A stretch of DNA of 64,000 nt from Pseudocercospora fijiensis CIRAD86 (GCF_000340215.1 NW_006921532.1:5159126-5223125); one strand, 5' to 3'; positions 1 to 10,640 are shown, counted from the stretch's first letter. Notes: generated from the letters alone by a model not told the origin. Numbers and translations: made by a program.

Positions 1-1241
1 AGGCGTGCCGCGCGCTTGCCAATAGCGGATGCAATAAGTCGCACCGCCTCCGCGTCTTCCGCCGAAGCAGCTGTGACCCCAAGCTCGCTATCAAGGGCCT
101 GCCTTGTGATCTTCAAGCCCTGGCTGCTGTCTCCGGAGGTTGTAGAGAGGAAGCTAGTGTCCAGTCCCCATTGCTTGTAGAGCTTCGAGTTTGGGTCCAC
201 GTTGGTAGTGCTGTGAACGTCATTCTGGTTGGAGTGCTCATCCGTGAAGAGCGGCACGGCGCTGTCCTTCATCAAGCTCACCAGTGCTCTCCGCAAGATC
301 TCACCCAAGAACATACCGGACACCCGCTTTTCGAACATCTGTATACCTGGATTTACTGACTCTCTATCCAAGTCGTGATCGTAGGGCGTGTTTGGCAGGA
401 CGGAAAGGCCGTTGTCGAAGCTGCCCCATTCAGTGTTGATGATCATTTCACCAGTGCTATTGTCGATATCGCCAGCCGCAGCTCCTAGCTTCTTCAACTT
501 GGTAATCTTGTCGAGCTTCTCCACATATGCACCATTTGTACCAGTTCCAAAAATGGCTCCAAGAAGAGTTCCAGTCTTGCCTGGACTGGTGTAAGATCGT
601 GCCATCAATGTGCCGACAGTGTCATTGACCAACGCTGCCACTCTGACGGGCAGTCCAAGCGCATCAATTTCACTCTGAAGCAAAGCGCATACATCCTGGC
701 CTACTGTCTCTTGAATGTCAAAGCCCTTGGTCCATCGAATGAGAGTTCCTTTGTTAATGCCAACTTGCTGGACTGGGAAGGAAAAAGTGAATCCCAGGCT
801 GAATATCTCTTCCTCCCTATATCCACGAAAGGAGGAACCTCTTCTCTCCTTGTGACTTGAATAATGATCACCGTGGTGAGTTTTGAGGAACAGCTCGATC
901 TGCTTAGCCAAGAAAGAGAACAGGTCATGGCTAGTCTTGGCGACCATCAGATGCTTGGGAATGGCCACCTTGCTCTGGGTCAAGCTGAATGTGCTGTTGC
1001 CATGCAGCTGAATTGAGCAGACTCGAAAGTTCGTGCCGCCCAAGTCCACTGCCATGTAGAGTCCCTTCTCCGTACCATTGGGCACAGCAGTCACGTAGGT
1101 CGGAATTTGAGACATAGTGGCTCCTGTCTTCTGCAGACCTTCATGCATCTGGCTAATGAATTCCTTGACGCCGCGATTGACATTTTCCTTGCTGTACTCG
1201 AACTCTGCGGCAACGCGCTCAGCTGCTGCTGCCAAGGCCAT
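1..1241 (-). CDS. GLK1: Glucokinase (hexokinase family), C-terminus cut by the window edge
   Basis: Phosphorylates glucose to glucose-6-phosphate in the cytosol, the first step of glycolysis. One open frame with no intron runs from the ATG at 1241 to the window edge; I checked the same frame at 1049, 800 and 560. About 413 codons are present of the roughly 490 usual for fungal glucokinases. Visible motifs in order: VDLGGTNFR (phosphate binding, about residue 66), the hexokinase signature LGFTFSFPVQQ (about 148), ALVNDTVGTL with the catalytic Asp (about 200), GAIFGTGTNGAYVE (ATP site, about 228) and INTEWGSFDN (about 262). The N-terminus beginning MALAAAAERVAAEFEYSKEN and the early QIPTYVT segment match glucokinases better than hexokinases. 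The missing part would hold the C-terminal adenosine-binding segment. The function is established for the family; the glucokinase rather than hexokinase call is my inference from the N-terminus. Confidence 0.93.
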   Translation of the reverse strand, partial: MALAAAAERVAAEFEYSKENVNRGVKEFISQMHEGLQKTGATMSQIPTYVTAVPNGTEKGLYMAVDLGGTNFRVCSIQLHGNSTFSLTQSKVAIPKHLMVAKTSHDLFSFLAKQIELFLKTHHGDHYSSHKERRGSSFRGYREEEIFSLGFTFSFPVQQVGINKGTLIRWTKGFDIQETVGQDVCALLQSEIDALGLPVRVAALVNDTVGTLMARSYTSPGKTGTLLGAIFGTGTNGAYVEKLDKITKLKKLGAAAGDIDNSTGEMIINTEWGSFDNGLSVLPNTPYDHDLDRESVNPGIQMFEKRVSGMFLGEILRRALVSLMKDSAVPLFTDEHSNQNDVHSTTNVDPNSKLYKQWGLDTSFLSTTSGDSSQGLKITRQALDSELGVTAASAEDAEAVRLIASAIGKRAAR

Positions 1242-2976
1242 GCTGTGCGGACTCTTGTGATATAGGCTTCCCGAGACGTGCTGTGGAGCTCTACAGTACA
1301 ATTCCTGGACGAAAGGATTCGGCGAGGGACAGGAAGGCGGCGGTTGCGGCGAGTAGGCGGAGCGGAAGAAGACCGAAAGATGGCGCGGTACGATGAATTG
1401 TAAGACTACTACCAGAAAGATGGCGAAGCAGAGCAGTAGTGTCGAGGGCGAGCGGAGTCTGTGTCGCGTACGGGCAACAAAGGACTGCTTGTGGCGGAGC
1501 TCGCGGAGGAATGGGAGCTCTTCCTCTGCGCTGTCGAGCACGGATTGCCTTCGCTTTTGCTTCTGCTTTTGCTGTAGCCTGAATCGAAGTGCCTCAGAAG
1601 GCCGAGCCGGGTTGGAGTCGGAGCGGTGGTGTGGCTGCTGTCGGGATGCCAGGGTGAGCGTCTCTCAGTGTCTGGTATGAGAGCGGAGGAAGGGGAGGGG
1701 GTGGAGGAGGGGACCGGCAGAACCAAGCAACAAACGGGGTGCAGATGATGCCGGTGCTGATGCTGGTCGTGTGGAAGGTGTGGGTGTCGGGTGGAGCCAT
1801 TACATATCGCACTGTAGCGAGCTTTCCGATTCTCTTAGCTACTCGTAGAGCACCATGGTCCATGAAGCTCGAAACGCCAGCGCTCGCTCTCGCCGCCGCG
1901 CCCCGCCCTCGATGGCGCCGCCGCGCCGTGGCTTGCTTGCATGGAACTACCTTGCCTTCACGTGGCCCATTTCATGCATGGATGCATCGCCGTTGCTACT
2001 CTTCGGTCCGATTTCAAGGCCACAGTTATACAGCATATATCTCGCCCTCGCCCAGCTCCAGCTCCCATTGCTGCAACATCTGCCCATACCCGCCAGTGAC
2101 GTTGCCACCACGCCGCCCAGCACTCGAATCGAGGTTTGAGAGAGCATTGAAGTGGCCGACTGGAGGCACCCATGCTAGCCGCGGTGCTTTCGCGGCGACG
2201 GCGAGACCCGATCCTTATTCTAGAATACCGCGTCCTGCGGCTCAACCTTCAAGCACATCGCTCGCGAAAAATAATGTACAGCAGCAGCAGGAGAGGAGAT
2301 GAAGCACAGGCGTTCGAATCCAAAAGCTTCACAACGGAAGTCATCCGACGCAGTAAAACCGCGGCAAGGAACACCCCGAAATATACTTGGAGCTACGCAG
2401 GGTTCTCGACTGACAGCGAACATCGAATTGCCCTGTGCGACCTTCAGTCACAACTAGATATGTGTACCTACAGACGTAACTCGGATTTGTACTGGCCCAG
2501 CCTTCCCTCCTCAAGTGCTGACCTAAATTGGCTCCATTTCTCAACATGCATTGTCACTCTAACTTATTCCTTCTTCGTGTGCGCAGTGTGAGCTTCTTTC
2601 AGCTCCCGTTTTTGCTTCGCCAGCGACCGGCAGTAAATTGAGATTTATACGCATATCCCTCTTCTTCCCGTCTTCCGAACGGATAGCTCTAACAACATTC
2701 GATGTTCTCCAGCAGCTCGAGTGAGAGCGGAAAGCTTGACGAGTCCGTCCTGTGATTCCTCATCAAACACCATGCAGAAATCGGCGGGCAGTACTGATGA
2801 TGACCGCAGAGAATTCGAAAGGGATGAGTTCACGCGTGCAACGCGAAACAGCTCGATGGGCGGAAGGTAAGACCGAATGCGTTCCAGAAGCTCATATGTG
2901 CCAACGACACATTGGCTGCAGATTGGCCGAGGCGATCACGAGCTGGCCAGTGCCATTGCTGCTCCGTGTCCATGGT
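1242..2976. other. Intergenic, upstream of glucokinase; no gene supported
   Basis: About 1.7 kb of pyrimidine- and GA-rich sequence. Only short overlapping frames occur on both strands, with no recognisable domain and no convincing splice pattern. The stretch next to 1241 should carry the glucokinase promoter and 5' leader. No RIP bias is seen: CA and TG dinucleotides are common, unlike the blocks further right. Confidence 0.5.
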
Positions 2977-3288
2977 CTACTGGTAAGCAATCTTATGACC
3001 CGCAGCAAAATGATCCTTCTCTTCACAGATCCTGCGCAGCCTCCTTCGCTCACGCGATTCCTCTCTGCTAAGTCCCGGACGAGGGTGCAGAGAATCTTCT
3101 TCCACCGAACGCCGTCTTGTGCTCCGTCCTCTTCTTGGTGACCTCCTGGAACTCGAATCCCTTCGTCCGTCGTAGCCTTTGGCTTGCTTCTTGTTATGCT
3201 GATGTATAATTCCTTTCGCTGCCATGAACACCCCGAAGAGAACGACAATGGCTATTTCCCTCTTGCCAGGATTCTCGAGCGACACCAT
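2977..3288 (-). CDS. Possible small basic single-pass membrane protein, hypothetical
   Basis: An ATG at 3288 opens a 103-codon frame. Its N-terminus holds one hydrophobic stretch (IAIVVLFGVFMAAKGII, about residues 12-28) that could span a membrane. The rest is rich in Arg, Ser and Glu (for example RRSPRRGRSTRRRS), giving a basic, probably disordered tail. I do not recognise a family. A short hydrophobic segment followed by a charged tail is seen in many small fungal ER or mitochondrial proteins, but that is only a general likeness. The alternative is a chance frame in intergenic DNA. Splicing near the 3' end, where a TTACCAG acceptor-like string precedes the stop, cannot be excluded. Confidence 0.33.
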   Translation of the reverse strand: MVSLENPGKREIAIVVLFGVFMAAKGIIHQHNKKQAKGYDGRRDSSSRRSPRRGRSTRRRSVEEDSLHPRPGLSREESRERRRLRRICEEKDHFAAGHKIAYQ

Positions 3289-3771
3289 ATTATCGTGCAA
3301 GGAGAGAAATGTGCAAGTCACAGATGCTGCTGGACGAGATGCCCGACTTTAGCTCTGGCCAATAACTTCGAAACCGGAACGACATCACTTTTGAACTGTG
3401 TTTTCGCTCGGACAGTGCTTTCGCTCGGACAGTGCTTTGCTTGGAGTTGGCCAAAGGTTCGTGTCGACAGGGGAATTGAGTTTGCGCTCCTGTGTCAGCT
3501 GTTCAGTTCTATAACCAGGAAAAGCAAGGATTCTAGTCACGTTGCCAACTTGCAGCATGGAAATTGGGCGGGAATCAGACACTGGTGGCTTTCGCAATAA
3601 TGAAGGACTCGATGAATAATCGGCTGCTACCAATGCTCGAGGCGTAAAGCCCGAATCGTAGCTAAATTCCCGCTTCGACGCCATAACACCAACGCTAAAG
3701 GATCCATTCGATATCTCTTGCGACTTGCAAACCAGATGGCACTTCTTTCTCAAAGGAAGGCTGACATGCTT
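3289..3771. other. Intergenic; nothing recognised
   Basis: Short stretch between the doubtful small frame and the membrane-protein gene. A short tandem duplication, ttcgctcggacagtgct twice at about 3403-3436, is the only structure seen. Confidence 0.4.
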
Positions 3772-4890
3772 TCAGACTTCTCTCCAGCTACCATTGACTG
3801 GCTTTCGACCGGGCGTCAATGCTGGAGGGGTAAGTGGGCTTACTATCGGCGCTTCGGTGTGATACGATGGTGCTGCGCTCTGCTCATACGGATTGGGCTG
3901 AGCATATGATGGCTGTTGCGCACGATCATAATATCCTGCATCTGTAGGTGCGTAGGAGAGCGGAGAAGTTCGGCCTGCAGTGTGGAAGCCGCCTGCCATC
4001 GGGCTTATGTACTGGTTTGACGTGACTGGACTCATAAAGCTGTTCGGAGAGTATGGCTCGGCACGATTGTTGTTGTATGTGTTTCGAGCGCCATAAGGCG
4101 ATGGCGGTGCCTGCTCATGATATGATGGAGACGTCTGCGCTCCTGTGAAGTATCCAGTAGCATTGTGGCTTCTGCCTTGATTGCTATATGGACTTGCTGG
4201 GTATTGTTGCTGCTGTTGCGTGGAACAGTCATTGTAGGGGTTGGCGCGCATGCCGCTAGCTCCCAAGTCGCCAAACTGTGGTGGATTGTATCGCTCGGTG
4301 CCGAAATTGTCCTGACTCTTGCCTAAAAGAGAGTCTTGCTGGTATGTTTGGGACGTATGTGTCGGAGACGTGTGGTCTATTTTCTCAAGCTCAACTTCTT
4401 CATCCGATTCAACTCTTCTAGATTGGGCATTCTGCCAGCTAGGCATCGCCGGGAGAGCATCCTCATTGAACTTTTTGCTTGGCGCGTCGAACGTCGCTGT
4501 CGATGCGACTGGAGCGCCGCGGTAGCCTCCACCAGCGCCGCCAGCCATATACGCGGGTGGCTGAGTCGGAGGTGGTTGCTGATACTGGTACGGCGTAGGT
4601 GGTGCTTGTTGGTATCCGCCTCGATCTCGGTTGCTTCCTCGTGGACTCGGGCAGCAAGCATTGAAACAAGACAAGCAACCACAGCAACATTGGAGCCCGC
4701 AGCACAAACAGCGTGCAAGACACCAGAGGATGGAGATGACAATGAGCGAGCCGACGACTATTCCTGCTATGACCGGCCATTTGCAGTATGAATGCGCCAT
4801 GCAACCGTCCCAAGAGGAGAGCGACTCGTGGACCCCGTCGGCTGTGCTTCCGATGTCTCGCTGGGCGAGGAGAATCGCGGCGACTGGCAT
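3772..4890 (-). CDS. Fibroin-3-like single-pass membrane protein with Pro/Tyr/Gln-rich tail
   Basis: A 372-residue intronless protein from the ATG at 4890. Residues about 30-37 read CMAHSYCKW and are followed by one strong membrane helix (VIAGIVVGSLIVISILW). Next comes a cysteine cluster, CLCCGLQCCCGCLSCFNACC (about 61-80), which is likely palmitoylated and sits just inside the membrane. The remaining 290 residues are low complexity: Pro/Tyr/Gln-rich with PPxY-like stretches, a Gln5 run and several SPYxxN-type repeats. This layout matches the ascomycete proteins annotated as fibroin-3 related; their biochemical role is not established. The PPxY-like motifs suggest arrestin/Rsp5-type ubiquitin ligase contacts, but that is inference. 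It lies on the same strand as the glucokinase, with no sign of co-regulation. Confidence 0.8.
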   Translation of the reverse strand: MPVAAILLAQRDIGSTADGVHESLSSWDGCMAHSYCKWPVIAGIVVGSLIVISILWCLARCLCCGLQCCCGCLSCFNACCPSPRGSNRDRGGYQQAPPTPYQYQQPPPTQPPAYMAGGAGGGYRGAPVASTATFDAPSKKFNEDALPAMPSWQNAQSRRVESDEEVELEKIDHTSPTHTSQTYQQDSLLGKSQDNFGTERYNPPQFGDLGASGMRANPYNDCSTQQQQQYPASPYSNQGRSHNATGYFTGAQTSPSYHEQAPPSPYGARNTYNNNRAEPYSPNSFMSPVTSNQYISPMAGGFHTAGRTSPLSYAPTDAGYYDRAQQPSYAQPNPYEQSAAPSYHTEAPIVSPLTPPALTPGRKPVNGSWREV

Positions 4891-5366
4891 ATTGGCTGGT
4901 GTGTGGCCGCTCGCCGGTAGCCGTAGCGAAGCGACTTCCGCTGGCTACAAAATACTCGTCGTTGCTGTATAAGAGGACTTGACACAGCGGGCCCCTATGC
5001 GAGCATTCCCAGCCTCTTTCTAACCGTGTTTGTCGCGTGCTTGTCTTCAATCTTGCAGAGAATGGCAACGTGCGCAATGAGACGTAATTTTGTTGATATC
5101 ATGGCGGAAACGACGCTTTGAGTCAAAACTGGCAGGAGGAGTTGCGCGTGCACTCGACTCGATCGAAAGGACCAGGGGCAACAGCCAAGTCGTGTTGTGA
5201 AACGCGCTAGCGATGCAGCGCAGCAGCGGACTCCGCAGTGAGGAGGTGGAGGCGGAGGCGGAGGCGGAAGGAAGCGCCACCGTGGAGAAGACAGCAGCGT
5301 CGTGAATGATATCCGGGGTTGCGTCAGCCCACTTCACCCCTCGCCCTAGCTCGGGGATTCAAGCCA
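4891..5366. other. Upstream region of the membrane-protein gene, ending at the first RIP block
   Basis: Ordinary unique sequence, including a purine-rich stretch at about 5238-5272. It stops abruptly at the TA target duplication of the pogo-type element at 5367. No gene seen. Confidence 0.5.
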
Positions 5367-5368
5367 TA

Positions 5369-5413
5369 CGTAAAATCGCTTTTTCTTAGTAGGCTATACG
5401 TAAAATTCGATAA
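5369..5413 (+). repeat. Left terminal inverted repeat of the pogo-type element
   Basis: Begins cgtaaaatcgctttttctta. It matches the reverse complement of 8476-8520 with a single C/T difference near position 39. The outermost motif tacgtaaaa is repeated inside the TIR about 31 bp further in, giving two possible transposase contact sites. Confidence 0.93.
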
Positions 5414-6931
5414 CAATAATGTTATAAAGCATATATAATAGGAAATTGAATATAAGTGCGATAAGGGTTAAGAAGCAGTAGATTTCCGATATATTAGCGA
5501 CTAAATTGCGACTATAGGTAGTTAGAATAGGCTAACAATCGGCCTCTACGTATATATCGCGTTAACTATATAGTTAATTACTTTATAGGTCGGCCTATAT
5601 ATCTATTATATAACTACTACCTCTTCTTACTAAGTAAATAGCTAACTGCTACTATATCTACTATCTACCTCTTCTAGCTTAATAGGGTTGTTCTTACTAC
5701 TAGCAACCGCGCCTTTATAACGACTAGATTTCTTCGGAGGCTCGTAGAAATATCGCTTGCTTTATATAAACTCGTAGCGGCGACGAGGAGGTACTAAATA
5801 AGGCTAAATTGCAGTATATACGGTATCTTTATTAAGTAGCGCCTCGTCTTGCTAGAGCTAGTCTAATCGAGTATTAGGCTCTTACGCGAATAGGCTATTT
5901 AGTCGCCGCCTTAGCTTAATAGTTTATACTATAATATCGCCTTTATAGTTATAGGTACGAGTCGGCAATAGTAGTGTCCTTAGCTTACTCTAGCTATATA
6001 TAACTATACCGCTATTAGTTGTATCGGTACGGCGCCTATAATCGCTAAGAATAGTCGTATATAGATTACTAGTCTTCTTCGAGATATTATTACTATCGAG
6101 AAGCTATAGATCGAAGATACGCCGTAGTAGCTTATCGATAGACTAAAGGTTAACGTCTATCTACTTAGTCTTACTATTGTTGCTAAATACGATATAGAAG
6201 GCCTTACTACACTTAAGCCGATATAAGCGTACCTTGCTAATAGCATTCTATACCTCCTATAACATCTTCCGGCGGTTATTATTAACTAGGTTCTTGTCTT
6301 ATTACGTAACTTATAAGCGCAATTTATTCGCCTCGATAGTACCTACCCTTATAAGCCGATTAGGCTACTCCTTCTATCGCTTCTTTACTCGCTTAATAAT
6401 GCTCGTAGACTAGTATTTACGCTTGTATTCCTCGCCTTTATAGATAGCCGCGTCAACTAAGATAGTATAGGCTTCTTCTGCTTGCTTCGTAGGTAACGAG
6501 GAAAATAGGTTAAATAATAGTAATATAGGATCGATACCCTATAGGGCTAGTTTTAGATAAGAACGTCGGAAGTCCTTACGAGCTTATATAGTACTACGAG
6601 ACGCCTTAATCGTACGAGGGCTAGTCGTAGTATTAAGGAGCTATTACGGCAGTTCGGGTATCGGTATTTACTAAGGTAGCGTAGGGGGTAACGATAGTAT
6701 GCCCTAAGCAATTAAGTTTTCGAGATCCCCGAGGTAGTAGCGACTATTAGCGTAAGCCTAGCCTTCTAGATCGATAATAGTAGGCTCTACGGAACGTTGT
6801 TACTTAACCGACGCGATATGCTCCTACTAAGCGACCTCCGCTATTGCTAGCGATTTATTATAGCGGGCTTCTTCCTATACTAATTCGCCCTTAATTGTTT
6901 GCTAGTTCTAGTTATAGTTAGTAGCTCTATA
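5414..6931. other. Interior of the pogo-type element downstream of the transposase
   Basis: About 1.5 kb of RIP-mutated sequence between the transposase stop and the left TIR. I could not follow a convincing old frame through it. It may be a long 3' region, or a second ORF too damaged to read by eye. Confidence 0.4.
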
Positions 6932-8380
6932 CTAATCTCGAATATGCCTATAAGGGACCTCCCTATTAATTAGGAATATACCTATCTTCCGAAATGCTAA
7001 CCTTATATTATAAGAGGTAAACGTCTTGCTACGAATAGCCGAGAGTGCCTCGATAAACTTAGATATTCCGAATTTACTAATACTACGGTATATAGCCTCT
7101 AATACTGCTTGCCTATGCCTTAGTTTATACACCTAGAATAGGATAACATCTAACGGCTATATAAAGTATAAAGTGTGTAGTTATAGGCCCTATAGTTAAA
7201 TCTTATACTGCTTTATAAAGGCTGCAAACTCCTTAAAGCAGTAGGAGCCGTAATTGTCGTATAGAAGCACCCTCTATTCTTCTAGATCTTTAGGCCTTAT
7301 CTTCCGCTTAAACTAGCGGATATAGTGCATTATAGTATCGTCGGTTATATATCTAGAGTTAGACTTATTAATAGTAATTAAGAAGTTGTCCTTGCCTAAG
7401 AACGAGGGTGTATTAGTTAGCAGGTAACGTCGTTCTTACCTTAGGTAGTAGCAATAGACTTACCTTCCTTCGGTACCTACCGTTCTTAGACTATTACACC
7501 TTTTACAATTAACTAATAATCTACTACCTTACCGAAGGCATTAACGGTCTCGACGACAGTTATATGCGTATAGTTGCTATTACATTCGGTCTAGGCGCGC
7601 CGCTTCGTATCTATTATAACGATATGCTCGTTACTACCTATTCTAACTCGGAAGCTAGTCTTATCGAAATTCTATATATTCCGCGGCTTTATACCTAGTC
7701 GCGAAATTATCGCCTTAAAGCGGTTAAACTAACTCCTTATCGTAGAAGGGTCGTAAGCCTCCTTCCGCTATACCTTAATCGGCTTAGACTTAACTTTGCT
7801 AAGTCTATAGCGCTTTAGAAAGCGGTCGGCCTAGTCTATACTAAATAGCGGTATTGTATCCTTCGGCGTCCTCTCTAGCAATAGACTAACTAGCATCTCT
7901 ATCGCTACGATAACGATTAACGCTACTAGTAAGAATATACCTATTGCGTCCCTCTCTCGATAATAATCCGCTAGCGCTAGCTCTTAAGACTCGTCTAGTT
8001 TAGTATTAGTTAATAGACGATTAAATAGCGATCTACGGCCTCTTAACCGCTAGTAAATACGAGAATATAGGCTAGTTGCCTTCTTACTCTTATAAAGCGC
8101 TCGAATGCTAATCTTCTTCTTATCCGATTTGGCCTCTAATTCGTAGTACTTCGAAACGACGCGTTCTACTACCCTCTCTGCCCTCTCTGTCTCGGTTAAC
8201 CGCTCGGCCCGCACCCTCTTTACCTTTTTGCCCCTTTTACGCCCTATACCGAGTTTTGTATACGATCCGTATAGTAGAATATAAGAAATAGGAGGAATAC
8301 GAGGAATATACGCTTTAGAATAAGGTAGACGCGCCTACTAAGGATTATATAAGAAATAGCGATAGCGAGGTCCTACGACT
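6932..8380 (-). pseudogene. Degraded pogo/Fot1 DDE transposase
   Basis: Reading the minus strand through TAG/TAA stops gives a transposase in the usual order. First is a basic, helix-turn-helix-like N-terminal part (about 8330-7780). The DDE core follows, with a segment IKPRNIQNFDKTSFRVRIGS (about 7700), where family members have NFDET/G at the first catalytic Asp. Then comes LLYDNYGSY (about 7250), the second catalytic Asp. The C-terminal segment at 6932-7132 contains KTFTSYNIRLAFRKIGIF, the conserved end of Fot1 proteins. E->K in DET and G->S fit RIP of TpG. A frame change appears between about 7420 and 7370, so RIP is not the only damage. Inactive. Confidence 0.85.
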
Positions 8381-8475
8381 ACTATACGCTCGGATAAACT
8401 AGCTAATATTATATTTAAACTCGCGGTTTAATATTATACCTACCTAGATATCTATATAGGACTAGAATATACTAC

Positions 8476-8520
8476 TTATCGAGTTTTACGTATAGCCTAC
8501 TAAGAAAAAGCGATTTTACG
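8476..8520 (-). repeat. Right terminal inverted repeat of the pogo-type element
   Basis: Inverted copy of 5369-5413, followed directly by the TA duplication at 8521-8522. Confidence 0.93.
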
Positions 8521-8769
8521 TATAGCTAGAAACCTCGCGATTAGCGGGCGTAAAGTGTGTAACGGAACCCTAGATATAAATCGACGTCCGTATTACTAGA
8601 AACGCCGATTCGACGGAGCTCTATATATACTAGATTATTAATAGAGGGTTAGCTTTACTTTAGTCTATTGTCGCTTCCTATTATTATTGCGCCTTCCTTA
8701 CTATATTATAAACTTTACTTAGACTCGCTATAACTTCGCGCCTAGACTCGCTATATTATTCTTCCTATA

Positions 8770-9480
8770 CCCTTATCGATAGCGATAGCGACTACGATAG
8801 CGATAGCGATAGCGATAGCGACAGTAGCGTTACTACTACTACTACCGTTTCGAGTTATAACTAGTATTTCGCGCGACCTTATTCTTATAGCTACTATAGG
8901 TGCTTTAGTACCCGATTTAGTACCTATATTACTAGTAGGAGGACTATATTTATTATAAGCTAAGAGGCGTATCGCTATAGACTCGCTACTAACTCGCTCT
9001 AGCCTTCGACGTCCTACGACTATAAATACGAAAGATTTCTAGTACTATAGCGAGTAGATATAGTAAGACCTCCTCGACGATACCGTAAATCTATAAAAGA
9101 AGAAGATAGTATTAAACAGACTACGTAAATACTCGGCTACGGGTATTATTATAGAGACTAAGCAAGGAAAGCTAGTACTATCGCTATATTACTTTTATAC
9201 TCGCTACGATAACGGCTATAAGTATCGCGTACTAGATATCGAAGGAGAGAGAGTCTACGCTTATTATAAGTATTAGGGTAAGAGTAGCTATACTACTAGC
9301 GAGATTAAGGTTAAAGAAGAGGATAGAAATAGCGAGCTAGCCGCGATATAGGCGCGAGTCGAGGCTATAGAGGCAAATAATACTATATTAGAGGCAAAGA
9401 ATACTATATTAGAGGCAAAGATTAAGGTATTAGAAGCTAAGTTCGATAAGTTAGAAGGATATTGCCTCTCGTAGTTTAAA
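8770..9480 (+). pseudogene. RIP-degraded ORF with Asp-Ser repeats, possible Cys-rich knuckle and a coiled coil
   Basis: No family recognised. On the plus strand, 8778-8825 encodes alternating Asp-Ser from a 6-bp unit (gatagc). From about 9020 another frame runs to 9478, with TAG/TAA as its only stops. It holds a Tyr-rich segment (YYFYTRYDNGYKYRV, about 9187-9231) and then regular Leu/Ile-Glu-Ala repeats (ILEAKNTILEAKIKVLEAK, about 9382-9440) that look like a coiled coil. Because RIP turns TGT/TGC into TAT/TAC, several of the Tyr codons may once have been Cys, giving a CxxC-type zinc motif. That is inference. The Asp-Ser part and the later part are in different frames, so an intron or indel lies between them. 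It may be ORF1 of a mobile element. Confidence 0.4.
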
Positions 9481-9589
9481 TAGCTTAAAAATAAGGCTAT
9501 TATTAAGTCTAAGGATATATATACGATATAGAAGGAGCTATAGCTAAATAGCGATCGCGAGCTACTAGTAGACAACATTTAAAGAGCGA

Positions 9590-10640
9590 GTCTGTAGCGA
9601 GTTCTATAGCGAGTCTACTACGAGTCTACTACGAGTCTATATTTCTATTTCCTTTCTTCTTCGATCGTATCTCTATAGATAATAGATTAACTAGCTTCTA
9701 AGTACGCTTTAGCTTCTAACTCTTCTATCCGCTCTAACTATCTTACTAGCTATCTTGCTAACTATATTGCTAGCTATATTACTAGCTATCTTGCTAGCTA
9801 TCTTGCTAGCTATATTGCTAGGTATCTTGCTAGCTATCTTGCTAGCTATCTTGCTAGCTATCTTGCTAGTCCTTAGCTTCGCTCGACTCTTTTAGAATAG
9901 GCGTAACTCGCGGTAGCCTCGCGGTATCCTCGCCGCTTAGATTAATAAACTTAGGCGGCTTTTTTATATCGATTACCTTCTCCTTCTGTAGCTTCTCTTA
10001 CTTAATCTCTATAGATAGAACAACCCCGTCCTAACTCGCTATAGTACTCGCGCTACTACTCGTAGTAGGAGTACTTAGCTAGTGCTTCCGCTTTAGTTAC
10101 CTTTATTGCTATAGCTTCCGCTATTATTAGATATAGATTTTAAGGTAATAGATTAGTAGCTACTTTATTGCTTTCCCTCCTATTTGCGGTTTAAAGAGTA
10201 TAAGAGCCTCTTTAACTAGTCCTAGGCCGAGTGCTTTAGAAGCGACTTTATCTAGTAATAAGCGCTTATTATCGAAATTAGTATAGAAGAAGTAGTCCGT
10301 ATAGTCGTCGACCTAATAGACGCTGCCTTACGGTAGGTCCTTAGCGTCAATCCGACTAAGAACCTAGTCTATAAGTAATATATTAGCTTCTTCGAAGTCT
10401 TTGTTAGACTAGATATTAGTAATAGAAATCTATAGGACTAGCTAATTATATTCCTATAGGTCGACTCTACTCCTACGAGAAACCTCTACTCGCTAGCTAA
10501 AAACTAAATAGCGGTAGGTAAATAATACCTTTGTTAGCTCCTTTAATAGTTATATAGGTATTAGTAGACGTTGCGAGAGGCTCCGAGATCTAGCATTTAG
10601 TCGAGAAGTTAGCTTACACTACTAAATAGCAGCATTGCGT
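9590..10640 (-). pseudogene. RIP-degraded ORF ending in QDSQ tetrapeptide repeats
   Basis: Reading the minus strand from about 10640 to 9600 in one frame gives a continuous protein broken only by TAG/TAA. It includes VDDYTDYFFYTNFDNKR and KVASKALGLGLVKEALILF, then a Gln/Lys-rich stretch, then PPKFINLSGEDTARLPRVTP. It closes with about eleven QDSQ units encoded by the 12-bp tandem repeat at 9734-9869. I do not recognise the protein. Its length (about 345 codons), long open frame and Gln-to-stop pattern argue for a real gene present in several copies before RIP. It points towards the coiled-coil ORF at 8770-9480, so the two converge and could belong to one element whose ends I cannot define. 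Confidence 0.42.
9734..9869. repeat. 12-bp tandem repeat, about 11 copies
   Basis: Unit ctagctatcttg, repeated with a few C/T and G/A changes. Read on the minus strand in frame with the surrounding decayed ORF it encodes Gln-Asp-Ser-Gln repeats, with one Gln codon per unit now TAG. Confidence 0.85.

Larger units (their letters stand above)
5369..8520 (-). mobile_element. RIP-mutated pogo/Fot1-type DNA transposon with 45-bp TIRs and TA target duplication
   Basis: The two ends, 5369-5413 and 8476-8520, are inverted copies matching at 44 of 45 positions, and each is flanked by TA (5367-5368 and 8521-8522). This is the standard Tc1/mariner/pogo duplication. The 3.15-kb interior carries a minus-strand transposase relic of pogo/Fot1 type. 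The left flank is unique gene-side DNA and the right flank is other RIP-mutated repeat DNA, so this insertion marks the edge of the repeat block. CA and TG dinucleotides are nearly absent inside while CG is common, the mark of CpA->TpA RIP. It is longer than typical Fot1 (about 1.9 kb), leaving about 1.5 kb of unexplained 3' sequence. Confidence 0.9.

Noticed and set aside
1393..2591. Several overlapping 60-190-residue frames on both strands upstream of the glucokinase
   Set aside because: Low-complexity Ser/Arg/Pro translations with no domain, overlapping on opposite strands, and some start at non-ATG codons; typical of GC-balanced intergenic DNA.
9288..9578. Minus-strand frame with Leu/Ser/Ile repeats
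   Set aside because: Antisense of the coiled-coil ORF on the plus strand.
9734..9869. CRISPR-like or satellite array
   Set aside because: 12-bp units without spacers, in frame with a decayed ORF; a coding tandem repeat fits better, and the genome is eukaryotic.
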